Of a stretch of DNA of 64,000 bases, positions 55,901 to 63,154 are shown piece after piece (the first letter of the stretch is position 1; every line of letters starts with the position of its first letter). Location of the stretch: positions 1 through 64,000 of the forward strand of contig NZ_FNCY01000005.1 in the NCBI RefSeq assembly GCF_900099695.1. Direction: 5' to 3'. The stretch comes from Propionivibrio dicarboxylicus. Lineage in GTDB: Bacteria > Pseudomonadota > Gammaproteobacteria > Burkholderiales > Rhodocyclaceae. A program made the translations under genes and the position numbers. The notes below the pieces were generated by a model that was not told where the DNA came from, did no database searches, and saw only the letters and a program-made list of their open reading frames with translations.

Positions 55901-55988
55901 CGACGGGATTCTCTCCGACGATCGCGGTATCGAACTCAAGTTCGGCGAGGAGGATATCGCCGCGCTCTTCTCGCCACTCCCGGACTAA
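52974..55988 (+). CDS. SNF2-family helicase
   Basis: A 1004-aa superfamily 2 ATPase of the RapA/HepA-like bacterial SNF2 group. The first 530 residues are a long N-terminal region without motifs I recognise. Then come Walker A ([19 protein letters not shown]), [20 protein letters not shown], the DEAQ box ([15 protein letters not shown]) and [20 protein letters not shown]. The helicase C-terminal domain follows with [36 protein letters not shown] and [17 protein letters not shown]. It is not linked to restriction or defence genes, so a DNA- or RNA polymerase-remodelling role is more likely. The ribosome site is weak. Confidence 0.93.
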   Translation: [1004 protein letters not shown]

Positions 55989-56133
55989 CGCGCCCTCGCC
56001 ATTGACTTGGGGCGGGCGTCGCCGCCTGCGCTGATGCGGCTGTCAGGCAAATATTGCGGCCGAAACCTGTTTTCCTTGCCGCCGATTCATAATCCAATGC
56101 GCTTGTCAGGGGCTTTCATTTTTCAGCAAGTGT
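55989..56133. other. Intergenic region upstream of the rquA promoter
   Basis: No gene is seen between the helicase stop and the rquA start (332 bp in all). This left part carries no recognisable element; no FNR or ArcA site is evident. Confidence 0.4.
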
Positions 56134-56162
56134 TTGACCTGTAAGGCGATGACGGGGATAAT
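56134..56162 (+). promoter_or_regulatory. Sigma-70 promoter of rquA
   Basis: TTGACC (56134-56139) and GATAAT (56157-56162) are exactly 17 bp apart. The predicted 5' untranslated region is about 150 nt long before the start codon at 56321, leaving room for post-transcriptional control. Confidence 0.7.
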
Positions 56163-56320
56163 TCTGGGTTTCGCGGTTGTTGTCCCTGCTATCGTCGTTG
56201 TCACGTCGTGCCGTTCCGTCTGCATCCGTTCGTGCTTGCCCGTGCAGGTTTCCGCCTCAGGTTTCTCATTGCTTTGAATCGCTTCGCGGGTGCCTTATCC
56301 AGGAGCAGACAGGACTTATT

Positions 56321-57031
56321 ATGACCAACAATCATCCGACCCTTGCCGTCGATCCCTATTACGACGGTGTTCCGGCCTATATGACCGAGGTATATGACTG
56401 GGCGTACGTCGATCCCAAATGGGTACAAGCCCTGGATCGCAATATCGTCGTGCGCATCCTGCTGTTCCTCAACGACCAACGTCTGATGCGCGCTTACCTG
56501 AATGAGATCGAGCCGGGCTCGAAGGTCTGGCAGGTCGCGCATGTGTATGGCGACCTCGTCACCCGTGCTGCGCAGAAGGTCGGTCCGAAGGGCGCGTTCC
56601 ACCTGACCGATGTGACGCCGGTGCAGATCGAGCATGGCACGCGCAAGCTCGCCGGAATGGACTGGACGCGCGTGATGCGCGCCGACGCGGCAGAGTTCGG
56701 CGGTCACGGCGAGGGCAGCTACGATCTTATCTGCAGCTTCTTCCTGTTGCACGAAGTGCCCGAAGGCAAGAAGTTCGAAATCGTCGATAACCTCCTGAAG
56801 CAGGTGCCGCGCGGCGGCAAACTGGTCTTCGTCGATTACCACAACCCGGCCAAGTGGCAGCCGATCCGCTACATCCTGAAGCTCGTCAACCGCCTGCTCG
56901 AGCCGTTCGCCGAGGCGCTCTGGCATAACGAGATCAGCCACTACGCCAAGAATCCCGAGCGCTTCACCTGGGAGAAGAAGACCTTCTTCGCCGGCGTCTA
57001 TCAGTGCGTGGTAGTCAAGCACAAGGACTGA
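56321..57031 (+). CDS. rquA: Rhodoquinone biosynthesis protein RquA
   Basis: A 236-aa methyltransferase-fold protein matching RquA, which converts ubiquinone to rhodoquinone with SAM as amino donor. Diagnostic segments are PAYMTEVYDWAYVDPKWVQA, VWQVAHVYGDLVTRAAQKVG (the altered SAM motif of RquA) and LTDVTPVQIEHGTRKLAGMD. DLICSFFLLHEVPEGKKFEI and VFVDYHNPAKWQPIRYILKL follow. Rhodoquinone carries electrons to fumarate reductase in anaerobic metabolism. I start at 56321; the open frame back to 56177 is not coding. The gene has its own promoter and strong terminator, so it is monocistronic. Confidence 0.93.
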   Translation: MTNNHPTLAVDPYYDGVPAYMTEVYDWAYVDPKWVQALDRNIVVRILLFLNDQRLMRAYLNEIEPGSKVWQVAHVYGDLVTRAAQKVGPKGAFHLTDVTPVQIEHGTRKLAGMDWTRVMRADAAEFGGHGEGSYDLICSFFLLHEVPEGKKFEIVDNLLKQVPRGGKLVFVDYHNPAKWQPIRYILKLVNRLLEPFAEALWHNEISHYAKNPERFTWEKKTFFAGVYQCVVVKHKD

Positions 57032-57044
57032 GACCTCTTCAGCC

Positions 57045-57077
57045 AAAAAAAAGCGCGGCGCCGCCGCGCTTTTTTTT
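57045..57077. terminator. Terminator of rquA, symmetric
   Basis: Eight A residues and GCGCGGC (57045-57059) pair with GCCGCGC and eight T residues (57063-57077) around a 3-nt loop. It is a textbook terminator and works in both directions. Confidence 0.93.
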
Positions 57078-57302
57078 ATGTGCGTCGCGTGCTCGCCGGA
57101 GCTGTTCACGACTGTTCGTTCGCCAGGTCGAAACGCATTTTTCCGAGTCGATTGCGCAGACCGGCGGTGGTATGCCAATGGCACTTATCGGGGCGGTTTT
57201 GCGGGGCGGTGCGCTGGTGACGCAGTGACGATTTTTCCCGGAACCGGGAGCGGGTGCCGGAATGTGGCAAAATAGCCATGTCCTTCGGTTTTGGCAAAGC
57301 AG

Positions 57303-57983
57303 ATGATGGCGACAGGCTTATTGCGCGATAGTCGTTTTGCAAGGCGAAGCGCGTGTTCGATGCTTGTCGCGCTGGCCTGCCTGTGGGGCACGCCGGGGTG
57401 GGCTGTCGATGTCGGTGTGTCGGGCATGTTTCCCGGCAAGGCCTTGCTGGTCATCAATGGTGGCGAGCCGCGCATCGTTCCGGTCGGCGTTCGCACGGCA
57501 GAAGGCGTTCAGGTGCTGGCGATCGACGGCGACAGCGTGGCGATCGAGATCGATGGGCGTCGACGGCAGTTGCGTGTCGGCGAGAATGTCGTGCAGCGAC
57601 CGCAGGCCGACGCCAGGACGGTGGCGGTCATCACCGCCGATACCGCCGGCCATTTTTTGGCGAACGGCAGCATCAACGGAATGACGGTGCGCTTCATCGT
57701 CGATACCGGCGCGTCGCTCGTGTCGATCGGCGCATCGGAGGCGCGGCGCCTTGGCATCGATCCCTCGTCCGGATCGAGCGGTGTCGCGCAGACGGCCAAC
57801 GGCCTGACCCAGGTGTCGCGGGTCAGGTTGAAGACCGTCAAGGTGGGAGAGATTGTCCTCAATGATGTCGAGGCAGTGGTCCATGCCCAGGACATGCCCG
57901 TGGTATTACTGGGCATGAGTTTCCTGAATCGAATGGAAATGCAGCGAAATGGCGATACCATGACGCTCAAGAAAAATTATTAG
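57303..57983 (+). CDS. Retropepsin-like aspartic protease (TIGR02281/clan AA family)
   Basis: A 226-aa protein with an N-terminal hydrophobic segment (CSMLVALACLWGTPGWA) that looks like a signal peptide. The C-terminal retropepsin-like domain has the catalytic DTGA in FIVDTGASLVSIGASEARRL and the conserved VVLLGMSFLNRMEM end. Residues 35-105 form a small beta-rich region. In most relatives the domain is periplasmic; substrates are unknown. I start at the ATG at 57303, with ATG 57306 equally possible. The following coiled-coil gene begins 11 nt after the stop, suggesting one transcript with it and the Nudix gene. Confidence 0.85.
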   Translation: MMATGLLRDSRFARRSACSMLVALACLWGTPGWAVDVGVSGMFPGKALLVINGGEPRIVPVGVRTAEGVQVLAIDGDSVAIEIDGRRRQLRVGENVVQRPQADARTVAVITADTAGHFLANGSINGMTVRFIVDTGASLVSIGASEARRLGIDPSSGSSGVAQTANGLTQVSRVRLKTVKVGEIVLNDVEAVVHAQDMPVVLLGMSFLNRMEMQRNGDTMTLKKNY

Positions 57984-57994
57984 GAGAACGTATC

Positions 57995-58255
57995 ATGCCG
58001 CATCGCGAGCAGGAAATTTTGATGTTACGCCGGGAGTTGGAAATCCTGATGGGAGAGCGGCAGACCCTGTTGCGCGTCGTTGGCGCGGCCGCCGCCCTGA
58101 TCGCCAGTCTCGAAAGCAAGCACCTGCCGGTCCGGGCGGTGGAGTCCGCCGATCTGGTGGCGACCTCGATCAATTCGCTGACCGAGGACACCTTGCAGGA
58201 CGCGCTCGACGCCGTTCGCGCCGAGATCCAGGAAGACGATGACGACAGCAAATGA
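57995..58255 (+). CDS. Small coiled-coil hypothetical protein
   Basis: An 86-aa protein I do not recognise by name. Residues 1-48 are a predicted amphipathic helix (REQEILMLRRELEILMGERQ). The last 30 residues are acidic, ending EIQEDDDDSK. AGGAGAACG precedes the ATG. Its stop codon overlaps the start of the Nudix gene by 4 nt (ATGA), so the two are translationally coupled. No signal peptide is seen. Confidence 0.75.
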   Translation: MPHREQEILMLRRELEILMGERQTLLRVVGAAAALIASLESKHLPVRAVESADLVATSINSLTEDTLQDALDAVRAEIQEDDDDSK

Positions 58256-58875
58256 CGTCTGAACTTGCACTGACGGCAGAATCGGACATCGGCGCTGCAG
58301 CCGGGCAGCTCCGGCGCGTGCTGCTGTCGGTGCCGGTCGCCTGCGAATTGCACGTCGGTGATGATGGCAGCTCGCCGGAGTCCCTGACGCCGGCGTCGGT
58401 GTTGTTCCCGATTGTCCGGCGCGACGCCGGCTGGTTCGTGTTGCTGACGCAGCGTACCGACCATCTGCGCGATCATCCGGGTCAGATCAGTTTTCCTGGC
58501 GGACGGGTCGAGCCCGAGGACCAGTCGCCTGTGCACACCGCCTTGCGCGAAACACAGGAGGAAATCGGGCTGTCGTCCGAGCACATCGATGTCATCGGGT
58601 TTTTGCCGGACTACTGCACGATCACCGGCTATCGCGTCACGCCGGTCGTCGGATTGGTGACGCCGCCCTTCGAGTTGTCGCCGGACGCGCACGAGGTCGC
58701 GCAGGTCTTCGAGGTGCCCTTCGATTTTCTCATGGACCCGGCCAACCATCAGGAGCATGTCATCCAGCGCAACGGACGGCCGCGCAAATTCTACGCCGTG
58801 CCGTACCAGGACTATTTCATTTGGGGCGCGACAGCCGGCATCATCCTGTCCTTGCACCGTGCGCTGACGGCCTGA
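58252..58875 (+). CDS. Nudix CoA pyrophosphatase (NudL-like)
   Basis: A 207-aa Nudix hydrolase that would cleave coenzyme A or related CoA compounds. The Nudix box is intact: GGRVEPEDQSPVHTALRETQ followed by EEIGL. The UPF0035 motif of CoA pyrophosphatases lies before it as LTQRTDHLRDHPGQISFPGG. IGFLPDYCTITGYRVTPVVG is also family-typical. It is the last gene of a three-gene unit with the retropepsin-like and coiled-coil genes and ends 31 bp before the convergent namZ-like gene. Confidence 0.93.
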   Translation: MTSELALTAESDIGAAAGQLRRVLLSVPVACELHVGDDGSSPESLTPASVLFPIVRRDAGWFVLLTQRTDHLRDHPGQISFPGGRVEPEDQSPVHTALRETQEEIGLSSEHIDVIGFLPDYCTITGYRVTPVVGLVTPPFELSPDAHEVAQVFEVPFDFLMDPANHQEHVIQRNGRPRKFYAVPYQDYFIWGATAGIILSLHRALTA

Positions 58876-58906
58876 GGCCGCCGGGGCAACGGCGGCAGGG
58901 CCTCGT

Positions 58907-60115
58907 TCAGTAGCGCAGAAAGTCCCGCCGCCGCTCCAGCCAGGCCGATTCGTCGGGCGCGCAGAGCGCGTCGAGATCGCCCGGCGTCGCGTCGGGATCA
59001 TCCACCCATTGCCGCAGCAGCGGACTGCCGTTGATGAGATCGATGGCCAGTCGGTCGTGCTCGTATTCGTAAGGGAAATCGCGCCAGAGCGGGTAGTCGG
59101 GCATCTCGGCGCGGATCGCCTTGAAGGCGAGCGCCATCAGGCGCCAGGGATGGAAGCGTTGATGCTGGTAGCTGGCGTCCTCGACGTGAATCTGCACGCC
59201 GTTGCAGAGTCGCCCGCTATGCTTGTGGAATGTCGGCTCGAAGTGGCAGTCGCGCAGTCGGCACCCCGCCAGCCACTGCGGTGCCAGTGCGTGCATGCGG
59301 GCGATCAGGCGACGGGCGTCGAGGTCGGGGGCACCGAAGAGTTCGAGCGGTCGTGTCGTGCCGCGGCCTTCCGACAGCGTCGTGCCTTCGAGCATGACGG
59401 TGCCGGCATAGCAGCGTGCCATCGAGAGGTTGGGGGCGTTCGGGCTCGGGTTGATCCAGTTGCGTTCGCCGAGCGGCCAGCCGAAGCCGGGCGCTTGCTC
59501 CGGTTGCCAGCCGTCCATGGTAATGACGTCGCAGTCGAGGTCGAGTTTGAGTTCGGCGATGAACCAGGCGGCCAGTTCGCCCATGGTGAGGCCGTGCCGC
59601 ATCGGCAAGGGTCCGGCGCCGACGAAGCTTTCCCAGCCCGGGCGTAGCAGCAGACCCTCGACCGGCCGTCCGGCCGGGTTCGGGCGGTCGAGGATGAGGA
59701 CGCGCTTGCCATGCGCGGCGGCGGCTTCGAGCAAATAGCGCAGCGTCGTGATGAAGGTGTAGATGCGGCAGCCGAGGTCTTGCAGGTCGATCAGAAGGCA
59801 GTCGCAGTGCGCCATCATTGCGTCGGTCGGTCGCCGCACCGTGCCGTAGAGGCTGAAGACCGGGATGCCGTGTTGCGGGTCAAGATAGTCGGGCGATTCG
59901 ACCATGTTGTCCTGCTTGTCGCCGCGCAGGCCGTGTTGCGGGCCAAAGGCCGCGCTCAGGCTGAGTTCGGGCTGTTGCGCCAGCGCGTCGAGCGCATGCG
60001 TGAGGTCGGCGGTTACCGAGGCGGGGTGGGCGACGAGCGCCAGGCGCTGGCCGGTCAGCGGACGGCGCAGTTGCGGATCGTTGAGCAGGCGGTCGAGACC
60101 GAAGGAAATGGGCAT
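58907..60115 (-). CDS. DUF1343 exo-beta-N-acetylmuramidase (NamZ family)
   Basis: A 402-aa member of the DUF1343 family, whose Bacillus member NamZ removes N-acetylmuramic acid from peptidoglycan ends. FGLDRLLNDPQLRRPLTGQR opens the first domain. FGPQHGLRGDKQDNMVES, FSLYGTVRRPTDAMMAHCDC and LLIDLQDLGCRIYTFITTLR lie in the middle, then DRPNPAGRPVEG and EGRGTTRPLELFGAPDLDAR. No clear signal peptide is seen, so it may act in the cytoplasm on recycled muropeptides. It follows the DOMON-like gene by 18 nt in a leftward pair. Confidence 0.88.
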   Translation of the reverse strand: MPISFGLDRLLNDPQLRRPLTGQRLALVAHPASVTADLTHALDALAQQPELSLSAAFGPQHGLRGDKQDNMVESPDYLDPQHGIPVFSLYGTVRRPTDAMMAHCDCLLIDLQDLGCRIYTFITTLRYLLEAAAAHGKRVLILDRPNPAGRPVEGLLLRPGWESFVGAGPLPMRHGLTMGELAAWFIAELKLDLDCDVITMDGWQPEQAPGFGWPLGERNWINPSPNAPNLSMARCYAGTVMLEGTTLSEGRGTTRPLELFGAPDLDARRLIARMHALAPQWLAGCRLRDCHFEPTFHKHSGRLCNGVQIHVEDASYQHQRFHPWRLMALAFKAIRAEMPDYPLWRDFPYEYEHDRLAIDLINGSPLLRQWVDDPDATPGDLDALCAPDESAWLERRRDFLRY

Positions 60116-60133
60116 GGCGGGGCCTTCAGAAAA

Positions 60134-60700
60134 TCATGCGATGGCGGCGAGTCGGAAAGCGAAACCGTCACGGCGGTGGAAATCGGGGCGTTCGCCCGGG
60201 TGGTGCAGCGCCCAGTAACTGAGCGCGTCGTCGAGCATGTCGACGCATTCGATGACGGCGCAGAGGCCGATCTCGAGGTCGGCGGCGAGGGCGTCCGGCG
60301 GCAAGTGCGCGGCCGTCAGCGTGACGGCGAGTTCGAGGCGGCCGGCCGAGCCTTCGCTGTCGATCGATGGCGCTGTCGTCACTGGCGTGGCGGCCGGCTG
60401 GCGCGTTGCCGAAAAATCATAGACGGCCCAATGACCGGCGGGCGAGAAATTGAATTCCCGGTAAGCCGATTGACCGGCGACGGCGATGAAGGCTTCGAAG
60501 CAGGTGTGTTCCCACAGGCCATCGCGGCGCTCGGGCGATTCGTGTCCCGGTACGCGCAGGCGCGCGATGTCGCCGCGCAGGCAATAGCGGAGTTCGAGCG
60601 CGTCGGCGCGACGCGTGACGACGACGTCGAGGCTGCCGACCATGGGCGCTGGCGTGGTCGGGTGCGTTCCGAGCGGAAGATGATGAACGGTGGGATGCAT
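60134..60700 (-). CDS. DOMON-like domain protein
   Basis: A 188-aa protein matching the DOMON-like family often found beside murein genes. DVVVTRRADALELRYCLRGD opens the domain. DGLWEHTCFEAFIAVAGQSA and YREFNFSPAGHWAVYDFS are characteristic. There is no obvious signal peptide; DOMON domains bind haem or sugars, and the residues seen do not decide between them. It lies upstream of and in the same direction as the NamZ-like gene, supporting a role in cell-wall sugar recycling. Confidence 0.82.
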   Translation of the reverse strand: MHPTVHHLPLGTHPTTPAPMVGSLDVVVTRRADALELRYCLRGDIARLRVPGHESPERRDGLWEHTCFEAFIAVAGQSAYREFNFSPAGHWAVYDFSATRQPAATPVTTAPSIDSEGSAGRLELAVTLTAAHLPPDALAADLEIGLCAVIECVDMLDDALSYWALHHPGERPDFHRRDGFAFRLAAIA

Positions 60701-60750
60701 GCCGAAGGGGTCCGTGGGGCGTGCCCGCGATTTTAATCCACTTCCAATTT

Positions 60751-60803
60751 AGAGCCTATTTCGGCAGGGATCGCGGCCCGCGAGCCCTGCCGAAATAGGC
60801 TCT
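60751..60803. repeat. 53-bp near-perfect palindrome in a divergent region
   Basis: Nineteen bases at 60751-60769 (beginning AGAGCCTATTTCGG) are the exact reverse complement of 60785-60803 (ending AAATAGGCTCT). Between them TCGC/GCGA (60771-60774, 60780-60783) continues the pairing after one mismatch. It lies between divergent genes, where a terminator is not expected. A REP-like element, a small mobile element or a large operator are possibilities. Confidence 0.75.
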
Positions 60804-60878
60804 TATTCCGGCGCCTTCGTGGCGAAGCGAACAGCATAGTCGCGCGACATTTTGTCGGATGTCGCTCCGGCGCCTTCA

Positions 60879-60907
60879 TTGACAGGGGCTGGAGGCTCCT
60901 TGATACT
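60879..60907 (+). promoter_or_regulatory. Sigma-70 promoter of the PilJ-like chemoreceptor gene
   Basis: TTGACA (60879-60884) and GATACT (60902-60907) are 17 bp apart, about 75 bp before the start codon. Confidence 0.7.
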
Positions 60908-60982
60908 TGCGGTGGATCGCATGGCTTGGACGTGCCGTGACTGCGGCGACGGCGTCGCGCCGGATGCGGCAAGGAGAATCGA

Positions 60983-63139
60983 ATGGCATTTTTCGGCAGG
61001 ATTGCGGCTGTGCTTTCGCGCATGAAGGCAGGCGCGTCCTCGGAAAAAGGGGAGGCGCGTGAGGCTTGGCGCGACGCCGAACGCAGCGGCAAGACGCTGG
61101 CGATCGACGCCGCCGATCAGCGCCTGCTCAAGCCCTTGCCCTGGATCGGCCATATGCCGCCGCGTTCGCAAATGACCCTTTTGCTTGCCGTCATGATCGC
61201 CGCGACTGTCGCACTGGTGGTGCTGGCCTCGCTGGCATTCCGGTTGTCGGCGCGCTACAGCGAGATGCGTGCCGTGTCGACCGAAATGCAGATGTTGTCG
61301 CAGCGCCTCACCCGCGGCATGAATCTGGCATTGCTTGGCGATGTCGAGGGTTTCGACGTCATGGAAGACGCCTATGTGCGCTTCGGCAACAACCTGTGGT
61401 CGATCGAGGCGAAAACCGGGTTCCTCATGGAGGTGCCGGCCTCGCTCGAAACCGTCAGCCAGATCTGGATCCGGACCTTCGTGCCGGCGGCGGGAAAGCC
61501 GTCGATTCACTCCCTGCTCGATCAGAAAGGCAATCTCGTGCTGCTGGCCGAGCGGGTCAATCAAGCCAACTCGGCCGATGGCATGCTGAGCCTGCTGGCG
61601 CGCGATTTTGCCCAGGTGGCGGCGGCGCGCTTGCCGGCACGGGAATTGAGTACGGCCTATCAGGTGCCGCTGGCCGTGTCGCAGATGTCGCGCTATACCA
61701 ATAGCCTGCTGTCGGGCGAGTCCTACAATCCGGAGTGGGTGCCGCAACTGCTCAACAGCATCAAGCGCTTCCGCCAACTGGTGAACGCCTTCATTGCCGG
61801 CGATGCGGCCCTGGGCATCGCTCCGGTCGGTGACACCGATCTCGTGCGTCTGCTCCGGCGCATGTCGGAACAGAGCGAGGCATACTCGCAGTTGCAGCAA
61901 ATCGTCGAAAGAAACAACGAAGGACTCGTCGATGCGCGCGTCGCCAGCCTGGCCATTCAGCGCGACGCCGAAGTCCTGCTGATGGAGGCGATCAATCTCG
62001 CCGATTTCTACGAGCGCAACACGCAGATGCGGTTGTCGGCGATCGGCGAGGTGCTGCTGGCGATGCTGGCGTTGACGGCGCTCTATCTGCTGGTACGCGT
62101 TTTCAACCAGGAAACGGTGCGTCGCCGTCTCGCTTCCGAGGCCGAGAACAAGGCCAACCAGGAGGCCATCCTGCGCCTGCTCAACGACATGGCCGATCTC
62201 GCCGATGGCGATCTGACCGTACGGGCGATGGTGACCGAGGACCTGACCGGGGCGATCGCCGATTCGATCAACTACACGATCGAGGAATTGCGTTCGCTGA
62301 TCATTGAAATCAACCGAGCGACCGAGCAGGTGACGCGCACGACGAGCGAGGCGCAGCGTATTTCCCAGGAGCTTCTCGACGCCGCCGGCAAGCAGTCGAG
62401 CGAAATCGAGAACACCAACCGCACGGTCAGTCTGATCGTCGATTCGATCCAGGGCGTGTCGGCGTCGGCGGCCGAGTCCTCGAAGGTTGCCAATGCGTCG
62501 CTGGCGGCGGCCGAGCAGGGGGCATCCGCCGTCGATAATCAGATCCGCGGGATGGGCGAGATTCGCGTCCAGATCCAGGAGACGGCCAAGCGCATCAAGC
62601 GACTCGGCGAATCGTCGCAGGAGATCGGCGAGATCGTCGAACTGATTTCGGATATTACCGAGCAGACCAATGTGCTGGCGCTCAATGCGGCGATCCAGGC
62701 GGCGGCGGCTGGCGAGGCCGGACGGGGCTTCTCGGTGGTTGCCGAGGAAGTGCAGCGACTGGCCGAACGCTCGGGCGAGGCGACCAAGCAGATCGCGGCG
62801 CTCGTCAAGACAATTCAGGCCGATACGCGTGATGCGGTGGCGGCCATGGAGCTGTCGACGCAGGGTGTCGTCGAAGGCGCGAAACTCTCGGACGCGGCCG
62901 GTTCGGCGCTGTCTGAGATCGGCAAGGTGTCGGGCGAACTGGCGCGGCTGATCGAGTCGATTGCGCGCGAAACCGAGGATCAGAACCGCCTCGCCGAGTG
63001 CGTCAACGCCTCGATGCGCGACATTCTGGCCATCACTGAATTGACTTCGCGCGGGACGAAGTCCTCGGCCGAGACGGTCGGCCAGTTGTCGACGCTGGCG
63101 GCGAGCCTGAAGGGCTCGGTCGCCGGTTTCAAGATCTGA
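60983..63139 (+). CDS. PilJ-like methyl-accepting chemotaxis protein
   Basis: A 718-aa chemoreceptor of the type IV pilus (PilJ) kind. A first membrane helix lies at about residues 64-88 ([20 protein letters not shown]) and a second at about 350-375. The periplasmic part between them contains PilJ-type helices ([20 protein letters not shown]). A HAMP segment ([20 protein letters not shown]) leads to the signalling domain with [20 protein letters not shown] and [20 protein letters not shown]. Unlike pilJ in Pseudomonas, no pilGHI or chpA genes adjoin. It has its own promoter downstream of the 53-bp palindrome. Confidence 0.92.
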   Translation: MAFFGRIAAVLSRMKAGASSEKGEAREAWRDAERSGKTLAIDAADQRLLKPLPWIGHMPPRSQMTLLLAVMIAATVALVVLASLAFRLSARYSEMRAVSTEMQMLSQRLTRGMNLALLGDVEGFDVMEDAYVRFGNNLWSIEAKTGFLMEVPASLETVSQIWIRTFVPAAGKPSIHSLLDQKGNLVLLAERVNQANSADGMLSLLARDFAQVAAARLPARELSTAYQVPLAVSQMSRYTNSLLSGESYNPEWVPQLLNSIKRFRQLVNAFIAGDAALGIAPVGDTDLVRLLRRMSEQSEAYSQLQQIVERNNEGLVDARVASLAIQRDAEVLLMEAINLADFYERNTQMRLSAIGEVLLAMLALTALYLLVRVFNQETVRRRLASEAENKANQEAILRLLNDMADLADGDLTVRAMVTEDLTGAIADSINYTIEELRSLIIEINRATEQVTRTTSEAQRISQELLDAAGKQSSEIENTNRTVSLIVDSIQGVSASAAESSKVANASLAAAEQGASAVDNQIRGMGEIRVQIQETAKRIKRLGESSQEIGEIVELISDITEQTNVLALNAAIQAAAAGEAGRGFSVVAEEVQRLAERSGEATKQIAALVKTIQADTRDAVAAMELSTQGVVEGAKLSDAAGSALSEIGKVSGELARLIESIARETEDQNRLAECVNASMRDILAITELTSRGTKSSAETVGQLSTLAASLKGSVAGFKI

Positions 63140-63154
63140 ACGTCGGTCAGTCGT

